NCBI RefSeq assembly: GCF_003026105.1 | Contig: NZ_PYNW01000005.1 | Coordinates: 186,001-250,000, forward strand | Reading direction: 5' to 3' | Source of the DNA: Photobacterium sp. GB-56 | Lineage (GTDB): Bacteria > Pseudomonadota > Gammaproteobacteria > Enterobacterales > Vibrionaceae | Length of the DNA: 64,000 nt | In this document: positions 43,747-52,469 of the stretch, one piece after another | How positions within the stretch are numbered: position 1 is the stretch's first letter | Layout of the letters: each line of letters starts with the position of its first letter | Translations under genes and position numbers: made by a program | The notes under the pieces: model-generated | Database searches by the model: none | The model's input: the letters and a program-made list of their open reading frames with translations, nothing else | Told to the model about the DNA's origin: nothing

Positions 43747-44047
43747 TCTAATCACTATTTAATAAATAACTCCAAAGCAATGTTTCGCTCGAATCGGGCA
43801 AATAACGTAGAGAGATCCGTCAACACAACATGCATAAAATTAATATCTTTTGATTGAGTAAAAGAAGCCGAAGCAACGAAGGCTTCACAAGTCACTTCTC
43901 TGGTGAGTATTTAATATAGATAATTTTTATCCTTTTTAAGTATAAAGCCTTTGCCTTATGGCATGAATTGACCGATATTTAATGTTTGCATTTTTTTACA
44001 TGACATAACTTTGACAATTTAGTGAGAAATAATGTTAAAGTATATGA
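43747..44047. other. Intergenic region upstream of the vxrA-like gene
   Basis: These 301 bases hold the promoter of the two-component locus. A short GAAGCC/GGCTTC dyad lies at 43864-43886. No frame with a ribosome-binding site is seen. Confidence 0.5.
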
Positions 44048-45487
44048 ATGAAAACGTATGTTCTTTTATTCTCACTCTTATTTACTACTGCTAGCCATGC
44101 TGAAGGTGTTTCATTACCTGAAAGATTGGCGGCTGTTCGAACAGATTTATTGGAAAGTGAACCTGTATCTACATACGACTTTCGTAAACTACAAAGTACC
44201 TATCCAGCACCTTTACTGTTGCCTTCTAGCTTATTACCTCAAACTAAAAAGTATCCTCTTTCAGCACTGAGGCAGCTATATCAAAACTCGTTAACATGTA
44301 AGGGCCCGTGGCCTTATTCACCATTGGTAACACAGCCTGTAGTTTTTACTCGAGCTATTTGTAATAAGACAACGTTACCAAAAGGGTGGTTTGTTCGTTC
44401 AGGATATATTCATCCCGGCGGTGGTAGTTATGCATATCGTTATTTAGCTGAACACCCAGGAAAGGTGTCAGAACTCAGTAAGTTTTTGCATATTAAAGAA
44501 CACCCATTAGCGTCATCGACAACCTTACTTGGTCGTTTACAACGAATGAATAGCGATGAAATTAAAGTATTAATCTCTGGTGCTCGTTTCTTCATTGCGA
44601 ACGGTGAACTATGGGTACGAAATGGTAATGTCTATAACCTTTATAACCAGTCAACATGGTTAAAGGTCTTAGCCCGTCATGGTTTGCATTTAAAACGCTT
44701 AAATCGTCATGATTTTTGTTTAGCTCAGAATGGAAATATATGTTGGCGTGAAGAGAATAAGTCGCACTTAACGTATTACTTACTGGTATGTTTGTTGGTA
44801 AGTAATGCATTATTACTGGTAAGTTGGGGAGTTTATCGTTTCCGTATTCGTCGCCGAGATATGCAAGAACGCATGTTAGTTCTACAAATTTTGACGCATG
44901 AATTAAGAACGCCTATAGCAAGTTTAGCGATGACTGTTGAAGGATTTAGACGCCACTTTGATGAATTACCAGAAGGTCTGTATGATGAGTTTAGGCGTTT
45001 GACTGATGATTCAAGACGATTACGACAGTTAGCTGAAGCAAGTAAAGATTACTTACAAGCTAACCAACAACAATTAAGTACGCAAGAAGTTGAATCCGTC
45101 AATGAATGGTTAGGCTATCTTGCTGAAGAGTATGATGTAACTTTACATCTTGCTGAAGATAGAAGTGTTCACGTAAATATTTATTGGCTTGGTACATGTT
45201 TAGATAACTTATTTTCTAATGCTCATAAATATGGCGTAGCACCAATTACATTAACAACTTCATACTATGATGGAAAACTTAAAATTGTGGTTCAAGACCA
45301 AGGCCCATTAACTGCCAAAGATTGGTCTAAACTGCGTAAACCTTTTGTTAGTGAACAAGGTTTAGGTTTAGGTTTGACGATTGTAGAATCAATGATTAAT
45401 AGAATGGGGGGGAAATTGAAATTAATAGGCCCACCAACCACCTTTATATTGGAGATACCGTGTGAATCAAACTCTGCTACTGGTTGA
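44048..45487 (+). CDS. vxrA: Sensor histidine kinase VxrA-like (DUF3404 sensor domain)
   Basis: This 479-residue kinase has a signal peptide (1-18), a large periplasmic DUF3404-type sensor domain to about residue 240, a membrane helix at about 242-264 and a cytoplasmic kinase core. The phospho-acceptor His284 is in THELRTP, the N box is DNLFSNAHKYG and a glycine-rich GLGLGLTI closes the ATP site. VxrA (WigK) of Vibrio cholerae senses cell-wall damage and controls peptidoglycan synthesis, type VI secretion and biofilm genes. The gene overlaps the response-regulator gene by 26 bases. No strong ribosome-binding site is seen before the ATG. Confidence 0.88.
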   Translation: MKTYVLLFSLLFTTASHAEGVSLPERLAAVRTDLLESEPVSTYDFRKLQSTYPAPLLLPSSLLPQTKKYPLSALRQLYQNSLTCKGPWPYSPLVTQPVVFTRAICNKTTLPKGWFVRSGYIHPGGGSYAYRYLAEHPGKVSELSKFLHIKEHPLASSTTLLGRLQRMNSDEIKVLISGARFFIANGELWVRNGNVYNLYNQSTWLKVLARHGLHLKRLNRHDFCLAQNGNICWREENKSHLTYYLLVCLLVSNALLLVSWGVYRFRIRRRDMQERMLVLQILTHELRTPIASLAMTVEGFRRHFDELPEGLYDEFRRLTDDSRRLRQLAEASKDYLQANQQQLSTQEVESVNEWLGYLAEEYDVTLHLAEDRSVHVNIYWLGTCLDNLFSNAHKYGVAPITLTTSYYDGKLKIVVQDQGPLTAKDWSKLRKPFVSEQGLGLGLTIVESMINRMGGKLKLIGPPTTFILEIPCESNSATG

Positions 45488-46121
45488 AGATGACCGCAAC
45501 CTTGCTGATGGTTTACTCGATTGCTTAAAGCAAGCTGGTTATAACTGTTTATATGCAGATTGCGCTAGTAAGGTAGACGCTTTATGGAAAGAGGCCGATC
45601 TTGTTGTTCTAGATCGTCAATTGCCTGAAGGTGACTCATTAAATTATTTAGGCTCATGGCTTAAAAAGAAGCACGTTCCTGTTATTTTATTAACTGCAAT
45701 GGTATCGATTAACGATAAAGTTGTTGGTTTAGATTCTGGTGCAAAAGACTATCTAACGAAGCCTTTTGCTGAAGAAGAATTACTTGCACGAGTACGCGTA
45801 CATCTTCGTGGTGACGATGAAGATACTGCAGCAGCTAATATCATTAAAGTCGGCGATATCATTATCAATCAAGAAAGCCGTGAAGTCATTTTTGATAATG
45901 AAAATATTACGTTAACGCGTACTGAATTTGAACTTCTTGTATTCTTATCAAAAAATGCAGGTCGTGTATTTACACGTGACGAATTACTTGATCAAGTTTG
46001 GGGTTATAACCACTACCCAACTACACGTACGGTTGATACTCATATTCTGCAATTACGTCAAAAATTACCAGGTATTGATATCGAAACATTACGTGGTGTC
46101 GGCTACCGTATGAAGCCATAA
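45462..46121 (+). CDS. vxrB: OmpR-family response regulator VxrB-like
   Basis: This 219-residue regulator has a receiver domain with acidic Glu9-Asp10-Asp11, phospho-acceptor Asp51 and Lys100, then an OmpR/PhoB winged helix (about 125-218) ending in TLRGVGYRM. It is the partner of the upstream kinase. The start is GTG with GGAG seven bases upstream, inside the kinase gene. Its vibrio counterpart activates cell-wall synthesis genes on cell-wall damage. Confidence 0.92.
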   Translation: MNQTLLLVEDDRNLADGLLDCLKQAGYNCLYADCASKVDALWKEADLVVLDRQLPEGDSLNYLGSWLKKKHVPVILLTAMVSINDKVVGLDSGAKDYLTKPFAEEELLARVRVHLRGDDEDTAAANIIKVGDIIINQESREVIFDNENITLTRTEFELLVFLSKNAGRVFTRDELLDQVWGYNHYPTTRTVDTHILQLRQKLPGIDIETLRGVGYRMKP

Positions 46122-46135
46122 GTACTGGTTATTAA

Positions 46136-47008
46136 ATGAGAAGAATAACCTTTTTCTTGTGTCAGTTAGGTATTATTAACGCTTTATTCTTAATACCTAA
46201 CGCCAACGCAGCTTGGTTTGTAGATCAAAGCTCTTATGCGGCTGCCCATCGACATTTACTTGAAGGTCAAACTGATAAATCATTTGAATCGATTATAGAG
46301 GCTTGGCAGCAATCTCCGACAACAGATCAGAAAGCGAATCTTAATGGTTTGCTTGATCTTGCGATTACAGAGGACTGTGGCCATAGCCTTGATAATACAG
46401 TTTTACCTTCTTGGTTATCCAAGTTATCGATTGAGCGTTCTGTGGTTCAAAACATTAATCAGCAGTTACTTAAGTTATCGATTGTTGGTTCAACACGAGT
46501 TAACATTACGAAGATCAGTTTTTCTAAGTGGCCTAATGATAATTTAATTGATGCCAAACCTGTGGTTGATGATGGTGGTTACTTTACGGTTGATGCGAAA
46601 AAGCTCGATCATAAAGTAGAAGCAGGATTATATAAGTTAACGATTATCGCTGATGGTGAACCCGCTTGGAATAAATGGATTGTGCTTAATGAGCCGCCAG
46701 CCAAACAGAACTTAGGTTGGAAAGACAGCAATTCATGGCGTATTGATCATGTGGCTAAATTGAATTCATCATGTCCTGCGCCGAGTTTGTCGATAAAACT
46801 GTATGACTTAAATGATACAGATTGGCGACCATTATGGAGCGAACAAACGGACATTTATCTGCCGACTAAGTTACCCAAACTTAATATCCCTGAAGGGCGA
46901 TATTGGCTTGATGTTGGCTTAATTAAAAGTCGATGGCAAGGTGAGATATCTATTTTAGACATTCAAAGTATCACTCGACCCATTGATTACTCTGATGATA
47001 CTCATTAA
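46136..47008 (+). CDS. vxrC: Exported DUF2861 protein VxrC-like
   Basis: This 290-residue protein has a signal peptide cleaved near residue 25 (NANAAW) and a DUF2861-type body: a helical N-terminal part with an AAHRHLLEGQTDKSF block, two cysteines (one in EDCGH, one in NSSCPAP) and a beta-rich C-terminal half. It is the third gene of the vxr locus in vibrios and follows the regulator by 14 bases. It probably acts in the periplasm and may modulate the kinase. The vxrD and vxrE counterparts are absent here; a terminator follows directly. Confidence 0.85.
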   Translation: MRRITFFLCQLGIINALFLIPNANAAWFVDQSSYAAAHRHLLEGQTDKSFESIIEAWQQSPTTDQKANLNGLLDLAITEDCGHSLDNTVLPSWLSKLSIERSVVQNINQQLLKLSIVGSTRVNITKISFSKWPNDNLIDAKPVVDDGGYFTVDAKKLDHKVEAGLYKLTIIADGEPAWNKWIVLNEPPAKQNLGWKDSNSWRIDHVAKLNSSCPAPSLSIKLYDLNDTDWRPLWSEQTDIYLPTKLPKLNIPEGRYWLDVGLIKSRWQGEISILDIQSITRPIDYSDDTH

Positions 47009-47012
47009 GTTT

Positions 47013-47040
47013 AAAACCACTTTATACGAGTGGTTTTTTT
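47013..47040 (+). terminator. Rho-independent terminator of the vxr-like operon
   Basis: AAAACCACT (47013-47021) and AGTGGTTTT (47029-47037) pair around a seven-base loop and run into T residues, only a few bases after the vxrC stop. Confidence 0.88.
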
Positions 47041-47046
47041 ATACTC

Positions 47047-47075
47047 TTAAACATGTATAATTAATACATGTTTAA
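47047..47075. promoter_or_regulatory. NsrR-like palindrome upstream of nnrS
   Basis: Twelve-base arms TTAAACATGTAT and ATACATGTTTAA are separated by AATTA. The inner ATGTAT-5-ATACAT fits the half-sites and spacing of the gammaproteobacterial NsrR consensus (ATGYAT, five bases, ATRCAT). The site ends 14 bases before the preferred nnrS start. Confidence 0.7.
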
Positions 47076-47088
47076 GGTGGTGAAAATT

Positions 47089-48288
47089 ATGCAAATTATC
47101 GACAAAGCAAAAGAAGATAAAATACCTGCAATTTTACGATTAGGCTTTCGACCGTTTTTTCTTGGAGCAAGTGCTTTTTCAGTTATCGCAATGATAATGT
47201 GGGCATTGTTCTGGTCAGGTGAGTTTCAATTATCTAGTTTTATGTATTCAAATCCTATTTGGTGGCATAGCCATGAAATGCTATTTGGATTTTCAGGCGC
47301 AGTCATTATTGGTTTTTTATTGACGGCTGTACAAAACTGGACAGGGCAAACAAGTATTAAAGGCACTAAACTACTTCTGGTTTTCAGCCTTTGGTTGATT
47401 GCTCGTATCGGTTTAATGATGGGCTCAGTTAGCAGTCTTTGGCTGTTTATTGATACATTATGGATTGTCGTGGCTATCTACTATCTTGCAATACCAATCA
47501 TAAAAGTTAAACAGTGGCGTAATCTTTTCTTTGTACCCGTTTTACTACTGTTTGCTTTTACCAATATTCAATTTCATTTCATTGCATTAGGCAAGAGTCA
47601 TCAATCTATTGCTGATATTGCTTTACCTGTCGTGCTTGTCGTTACTGTGATTACCTTAGTTGTTGGTGGTCGGGTTATCCCATTTTTTACTTCACGCGGA
47701 ACAAATACTGAAGTTATTAAACGAATTAAAACGATTGAATATCTTGCACTTATACCTGCTTGGTTGTTGCTGCTGGCGACATTCTTTATAAATAACGCAA
47801 CAATAAATGGGGTTATTGCTCCGTTGTCGATCGTTGCGGCTACAACTAACTTTGTTCGTCTTTATCGCTGGCGCACAATCTCAACACTCCGTATTCCACT
47901 GTTGTGGTCTTTGCATCTTGCTTACTTGTCTTTAATTATTGGTTTATTTTTGCTTGGTTGCAGCTTTTACACAACAGCGATCAGTGAGTCTATTGCTATT
48001 CATATTATTACCATCGGCGGACTAGGCGGAATGATACTAGCAATGATCTCGCGTGTATCTTTAGGACACACTGGTCGTAAATTGCAAGTTGGGCGTTTTA
48101 TGCTGGTTGCGTTTATTGCGTTATTTTTGTCATTACTAGCACGAGTATTACTGACTACTGTCGCGCCTGCTTTGTTACTTGATGGCTATGTGATTTCTGC
48201 AAGTTTGTGGGCTGTTGCTTTTGGGATTTTCACCATCGTCTATTTTCCAGTACTCACAAAGCCCCGTGTTGACGGTCATCCAGGGTAA
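47089..48288 (+). CDS. nnrS: NnrS-family membrane protein (nitric oxide response)
   Basis: This 399-residue protein has about twelve membrane helices. The ILRLGFRPFFLGA entry, WWHSHEMLFGF with its paired His, the GRVIPFFTSRG loop and the SRVSLGHTGR block are NnrS signatures; the histidines probably bind heme and copper. NnrS proteins protect against nitrosative stress. AAGGTGG precedes the ATG at 47089. An upstream ATG at 47068 lies inside the operator palindrome and would lack a ribosome-binding site, so it was rejected. NsrR control is inferred from the palindrome. Confidence 0.92.
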   Translation: MQIIDKAKEDKIPAILRLGFRPFFLGASAFSVIAMIMWALFWSGEFQLSSFMYSNPIWWHSHEMLFGFSGAVIIGFLLTAVQNWTGQTSIKGTKLLLVFSLWLIARIGLMMGSVSSLWLFIDTLWIVVAIYYLAIPIIKVKQWRNLFFVPVLLLFAFTNIQFHFIALGKSHQSIADIALPVVLVVTVITLVVGGRVIPFFTSRGTNTEVIKRIKTIEYLALIPAWLLLLATFFINNATINGVIAPLSIVAATTNFVRLYRWRTISTLRIPLLWSLHLAYLSLIIGLFLLGCSFYTTAISESIAIHIITIGGLGGMILAMISRVSLGHTGRKLQVGRFMLVAFIALFLSLLARVLLTTVAPALLLDGYVISASLWAVAFGIFTIVYFPVLTKPRVDGHPG

Positions 48289-48388
48289 GTGACTAAAGTG
48301 AGAGTCTGTATTGATAAGCTTGATAATCAGTGACATTATCGGCTATTCACTCTAAAATAATGCTTCGTTCATCAACAAGAAGATAGTT

Positions 48389-48574
48389 ATGTACAATCAC
48401 ACTCCAACGCTCAATCATGAACAACAACAAGAAGCTGCTGAGCGTATCCATGAGCTGATGGCGCAAGGTATTAGTAGTGGTGAAGCGATAATGATTGTTG
48501 CTCACCAGATCCGAGAAGCGGATATAAAGCGTCGTGAAGCGGCTGGTGAAACCTTCAGTGATGAAGAAGAGTAA
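48389..48574 (+). CDS. yoaH: YoaH family (UPF0181) small protein
   Basis: This 61-residue acidic protein has the [18 protein letters not shown] and SSGEAI blocks typical of UPF0181/YoaH, and is helical throughout. Its function is unknown. A terminator follows eight bases after its stop. It is a single-gene unit. Confidence 0.88.
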   Translation: MYNHTPTLNHEQQQEAAERIHELMAQGISSGEAIMIVAHQIREADIKRREAAGETFSDEEE

Positions 48575-48581
48575 TAAAAAG

Positions 48582-48605
48582 AAGAGCTTAACGGCTCTTT
48601 TTTTA
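48582..48605 (+). terminator. Rho-independent terminator after yoaH
   Basis: AAGAGC (48582-48587) and GCTCTT (48594-48599) pair around a six-base loop and are followed by eight T. Confidence 0.85.
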
Positions 48606-48697
48606 TAATTGGATACTTTTATTTCAAATAAAAGCTTGTTCAATTGTATGCTTTTATTATACAAATAATAAAAACATAATTTTATTAGGGTAATTAT

Positions 48698-49222
48698 ATG
48701 AATGACCGATATTTACAGGCTCAAGCTTTTGCTAAAAGTCGACATGGCGAGCAAAAATACGGAGATTATCCTTACTACGTACATTTAGATACAGTTGCTG
48801 AATTTGCACGACCATATGGTATTGATACAATGATTGTAGCTCAACTACATGATGTGATTGAAGATACTGATACCAGCTTTGACGAGTTGGCAGACTTATT
48901 TGGTTTTACCATTGCTGACGCAGTGAATTACGTCACTGATGTGAAGTTAGAAGATCGAGCGAAACGAAAATTAGAGATAAATCAACGGTTATTATCACTT
49001 GATCCGGCTGAAGATGCAGCACGCCTAGCATTAATTGTTAAAACCTGCGATCGCTTAGCTAACGTTCAATCAAGCAGTAATAATTCACGCCGCCATTTTT
49101 TAATGTATCAAGCTGAGCATGACGCTTTTAAGCATGCTGTTTATCGTGCTGGTCTCTGTGATCCTTTATGGCAACAATTAGACGCGCTTATTCATTCAAA
49201 AGATTGTGTTAACTGTGCTTAA
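48698..49222 (+). CDS. Stand-alone HD-domain ppGpp-hydrolase-like protein (MESH1 type)
   Basis: This 174-residue protein corresponds to the hydrolase half of RelA/SpoT proteins without synthetase or regulatory domains. His29 (YYVHLDTV), His51-Asp52 followed by Glu55-Asp56 (HDVIEDT) and Asp118 (TCDRLANVQ) match the manganese-binding and catalytic residues of SpoT hydrolase. A role in removing the 3'-pyrophosphate of (p)ppGpp is likely, but other substrates such as NADPH have been reported for MESH1. It is a single-gene unit, closed by a strong bidirectional terminator. Confidence 0.83.
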   Translation: MNDRYLQAQAFAKSRHGEQKYGDYPYYVHLDTVAEFARPYGIDTMIVAQLHDVIEDTDTSFDELADLFGFTIADAVNYVTDVKLEDRAKRKLEINQRLLSLDPAEDAARLALIVKTCDRLANVQSSSNNSRRHFLMYQAEHDAFKHAVYRAGLCDPLWQQLDALIHSKDCVNCA

Positions 49223-49253
49223 TGCATGAAATTTTGTGGTTAGTTAATAAAAA

Positions 49254-49289
49254 AAGCCCGTGTATTTGATAAATACACGGGCTTTTTTA
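49254..49289. terminator. Bidirectional terminator between the HD gene and nadE
   Basis: A 14-base stem AAGCCCGTGTATTT/AAATACACGGGCTT with a three-base loop has A runs on the left and T runs on the right, so it works for both converging genes. Confidence 0.9.
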
Positions 49290-49323
49290 TAAGTTGTTTA
49301 TGACGACATATAGCTGTCAGTCA

Positions 49324-50160
49324 TTATTCCTCATCGTAAATCGTCGGAATAGGTTGGCGCTTATGTTGGGTTGCTTTATAAATAGAGATTAAGCGATCGC
49401 GGACAAAATCGGTAACGGGTTTGCCTTCTAAGAAGTCATCAATCTGATCGTAAGAAACTTGTAAAGCATCCTCGTCAGCTTTTTGTGGCGCTAATTCTTC
49501 TAGGTCAGCTGTAGGTACTTTATAAACTAATTGTTCTGGCGCACCAAGTTTTGCTGCTAGAGCACGAACTTGACGTTTATTTAAACCAAATAGAGGTGCC
49601 AAATCACAAGCACCATCACCAAACTTTGTATAAAAACCGGTAATGTTTTCAGCTGAATGATCGGTACCAATAACTAAACCGCCGACAAGCCCTGCAATCT
49701 CGTATTGAGCAATCATACGTGTGCGAGCTTTTACATTGCCTTTCACGAAATCAACTTTAGCGTTGTCGCTAGGAATAAGCCCAGTATTTTCTAATGCAAA
49801 AAGGGTGCTTGCATGAGTGCCATCAACACCATTTTTAATATTAACGCTGACAGAGTGACTAGGCTGGATGAAGCTTAATGCGAGTTGTGCTTCGTCTTCA
49901 TCTTGTTGTTCACCATAGGGGAGACGAACGGCAATAAACTGGTACTCGTTGCTGTTAGACACTTGGTTTAAACCATCAACAGCAAGTTGAGCAAGGCGAC
50001 CACATGTTGTTGAATCCACGCCACCACTAATGCCTAGTACAAGTGATTTACAGCCTGATTGTTTAAGTTTTTTTTGAATAAATTCAACTCGGCGTTGGAT
50101 TTCAAAATCAACGTCAATGACTGGTAGCACGCGCATTTCAGTGCGGATAAGCTGTTCCAT
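49324..50160 (-). CDS. nadE: Ammonia-dependent NAD+ synthetase NadE
   Basis: This 278-residue enzyme (E. coli NadE 275) amidates nicotinate adenine dinucleotide to NAD+ with ATP and ammonia. The PP-loop SGGVDS is at 45-50, and [22 protein letters not shown] and [19 protein letters not shown] are diagnostic. No glutaminase domain is present. The start at 50160 matches the family N terminus and has AAGGA upstream; a longer frame to 50202 is unlikely. It is divergent from a NadD-like gene, and the two act in consecutive steps of NAD synthesis. Confidence 0.95.
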   Translation of the reverse strand: MEQLIRTEMRVLPVIDVDFEIQRRVEFIQKKLKQSGCKSLVLGISGGVDSTTCGRLAQLAVDGLNQVSNSNEYQFIAVRLPYGEQQDEDEAQLALSFIQPSHSVSVNIKNGVDGTHASTLFALENTGLIPSDNAKVDFVKGNVKARTRMIAQYEIAGLVGGLVIGTDHSAENITGFYTKFGDGACDLAPLFGLNKRQVRALAAKLGAPEQLVYKVPTADLEELAPQKADEDALQVSYDQIDDFLEGKPVTDFVRDRLISIYKATQHKRQPIPTIYDEE

Positions 50161-50406
50161 GGTATATGAATCCTTAAGAGAGTTAGCCCAAATATTAATC
50201 ATTTGAAGCGATATAATGGCTAAATGAGAGATAAACCATTACACCTTTGGCAAAATCATGCGATAACTCGTTATTATGATCAATGCTAAAGATAGATATT
50301 ACTAAAATTAAGGGGCATTTTCCTATTAAATGCTTAAATAATAGTTACATCATTAGAAATCTCTAGTGTGAATATAAGTAAATTGATAGAACAAAAGGTT
50401 TGATGG

Positions 50407-50928
50407 ATGAAACAAACACTTGCTATATTCGGTAGCGCTTTTAATCCGCCTAGTTTAGGGCATCGTTCGGTTTTAGAACGATTAACGCATTATGACGAAG
50501 TGCTTTTACTTCCAAGTTACAATCATGCTTGGGGTAAGAATATGTTGGATTATTCATTACGTTGTGAGTTAGTTTCTGCTTTTATCGATGACATTTCCCA
50601 AGATAATCTCGTGCTGTCCACGTTAGAGCAAGATATCGCAGTAGGTGATGAGGCGATAACAACCTATGCGGTACTTGTTGAATTACAAAAGCGTTACCCA
50701 AACCATCAAATTACATTTGTTATTGGTCCTGATAATTTCTTGAATTTTGGAAAATTTTTCAAGTCAAATGAAATACTTAGTCAATGGCAAGTGCTTGCAT
50801 GTCCTGAAACGGTGCCGATTAGAAGTACGCTAATTCGAGAAGCATTAGCTAAAAATCAAAATATCAGTGATTTAACAACGGCAAGTGTTAGCCAGTTATT
50901 AATGACAGACGAGCGTTATCATTTTTAA
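50407..50928 (+). CDS. Nicotinate-nucleotide adenylyltransferase-like protein (NadD-type)
   Basis: This 173-residue nucleotidyltransferase has the N-terminal FGSAFNPPSLGH (8-19, with His19) and the C-terminal IRSTLIREAL block, a variant of the ISTRR phosphate loop. The GPDNFLNFGKFF segment between them matches NadD-type enzymes that form the dinucleotide from nicotinate mononucleotide and ATP. The length is shorter than E. coli NadD (213), so it may be a second or specialised copy; the usual nadD lies next to holA elsewhere. Placement beside nadE supports NAD metabolism. AAAGG lies about nine bases before the ATG. Confidence 0.82.
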   Translation: MKQTLAIFGSAFNPPSLGHRSVLERLTHYDEVLLLPSYNHAWGKNMLDYSLRCELVSAFIDDISQDNLVLSTLEQDIAVGDEAITTYAVLVELQKRYPNHQITFVIGPDNFLNFGKFFKSNEILSQWQVLACPETVPIRSTLIREALAKNQNISDLTTASVSQLLMTDERYHF

Positions 50929-50947
50929 CTTTAGGGGATATGGCGAA

Positions 50948-51499
50948 GTGTTTAAACAAATCTCATTTGGTGTTTTTTGTTGCTTATTATTTATGTTTTC
51001 TTCGTCAACTTACGCTTTCAAATGCAAAAATTATTATTCTTTAGATACTGTTTCTCAGCCTTTTAGTATCGATTATCTAAATAATACCAAAGACTGCTCA
51101 GCACCTATTTATAGCATTGATCGCAACAATAATATAAACCATTCGCTAATGTTTTCACGCCACGATAACGCTATACCATGGAAAATTGATTCTAATAGTT
51201 ATGGTGATAAATTCTGGCTACACTGGGATGATAAATTTGCAGACTCACCTGTTTTAATGGATCACAATTCATCGACGTTTTATGGTTTAGGTTTTTGGAT
51301 GCCGACTAACGATGATGATGAAGCATTCACAAGTGCAGCAGGGGCTGAAGATTGGATATTAAACCATGGACTGCAAATGAGTTTAGGCTTTGGTGATATT
51401 AGTGGTCAAAAACCACGCGTGAGGTTTGATTATCGTTGGCATAATAATAGCCATGTTGAAGATGGCGTATCTATGCAAGTTCATATCCCTCTGAATTAA
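50948..51499 (+). CDS. Exported protein of unknown function
   Basis: This 183-residue protein has a signal peptide (about 1-23, ending TYAFKC) and a beta-rich, aromatic mature part containing KFWLHWDD and DYRWHNNSH. Two cysteines near its N terminus (about 26 and 50) could form a disulfide. Its start is GTG with AGGGGAT upstream, 20 bases after the NadD-like stop, so the two may be co-transcribed although the roles seem unrelated. No family is recognised. Confidence 0.65.
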   Translation: MFKQISFGVFCCLLFMFSSSTYAFKCKNYYSLDTVSQPFSIDYLNNTKDCSAPIYSIDRNNNINHSLMFSRHDNAIPWKIDSNSYGDKFWLHWDDKFADSPVLMDHNSSTFYGLGFWMPTNDDDEAFTSAAGAEDWILNHGLQMSLGFGDISGQKPRVRFDYRWHNNSHVEDGVSMQVHIPLN

Positions 51500-51502
51500 A
51501 AA

Positions 51503-51525
51503 ACGCCCATGTTAAGGGCGTATTT
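51503..51525. terminator. Terminator between the exported protein gene and the AraC-like gene
   Basis: ACGCCC (51503-51508) and GGGCGT (51516-51521) pair. On the minus strand the stem runs into TTTTTTAA, a strong terminator for the AraC-like gene. On the plus strand the tract is weaker. Confidence 0.8.
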
Positions 51526-51528
51526 CAT

Positions 51529-52209
51529 TTAGCGTAAGCTTTCACCTAAAATTGGCAAAGAAAGTGCGTCTACCATTTGTTCTGTCGTATTCAATTGAGC
51601 CGCAATTTGTGGGAGCTTTCGTCCTGAACGACTTAGCTTAAGTACTTCTCGCATTAGAATGCAGGCTTCACACTCTTTTACTGTCATATTCATTACAGAT
51701 TCAAGGCTTGATATGGCTGTTTTTTCAGTTATTTTATTGCCTTTTAGCATTAATGCTAATGAATTATGATGCTGCTTATTGATCGCTGGACAAAGTGATT
51801 GAGTCGACACAGAAAGTTTTTCAACTTTATCTGCAATGACTTTTAATAAACGACCTTCTGCGCCATCCCATTTATGATCTTGAACGGGAGATTTTGCCAA
51901 TTCATCAAGCACAGCTCTTACGAGCGATGACACAACAAAAAAGCCTGCATCAGTGCATAGTGGCTGTGTCATACGAACCGAAAAGGCCACTTGGTAAAAT
52001 GTTGCACCAGGTAGCACTGTGATGGCATGTAAACAATCAAATGGGATCCAGAAACCATGACCCTTAGTGATCATGTGCTCTTGTTTACCTAATCGGATTA
52101 ACACACAACCATTCGTTACAACAATAAAGTAAGAAGATTGGCTCTTTTTGCGTGAACCAACAAAAAGAAAAGGGTGTTCGTTATTTGAAAACTCAATAGC
52201 TTGTTTCAT
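51529..52209 (-). CDS. AraC-like regulator with cupin sensor domain
   Basis: This protein of 226 residues from the ATG at 52209 has an N-terminal cupin-like domain (about 10-85, with ITKGHGFWIPFDCLHAI) and a C-terminal part that resembles AraC-type DNA-binding regions but is divergent, ending in LSRSGRKLPQIAAQLNTTEQMVDAL, which fits a single helix-turn-helix. It is probably a transcription regulator, ligand unknown. A longer frame to 52269 exists; AAGAGAG lies before the 52209 start. It is divergent from the acyltransferase gene, a possible target. Confidence 0.7.
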   Translation of the reverse strand: MKQAIEFSNNEHPFLFVGSRKKSQSSYFIVVTNGCVLIRLGKQEHMITKGHGFWIPFDCLHAITVLPGATFYQVAFSVRMTQPLCTDAGFFVVSSLVRAVLDELAKSPVQDHKWDGAEGRLLKVIADKVEKLSVSTQSLCPAINKQHHNSLALMLKGNKITEKTAISSLESVMNMTVKECEACILMREVLKLSRSGRKLPQIAAQLNTTEQMVDALSLPILGESLR

Positions 52210-52469
52210 ACTGACTCTCTTACACATAAGCATGCACATCTTCGTGTTTTTTTCTATTAGCGTCAACAAAGAGGGTTATGTATTAACTAAATACTGTAGA
52301 TATCATTTCTTAATATGATCAAATTGGTGCAAAAAATAGCAGCTGCGATGAAAAAGTAGACAATTATATGAGGTATGACCTCCAACCATCACGGTTATTG
52401 ACAGAGGTTGTTTGGTTAATCATTATTTATTAGTAAAATAACTCAGTTTTTTCAACATGAAGCATTACT

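Noticed and set aside
47068-47088. Upstream ATG for nnrS
   Set aside because: It lies inside the NsrR-like palindrome with no ribosome-binding site.
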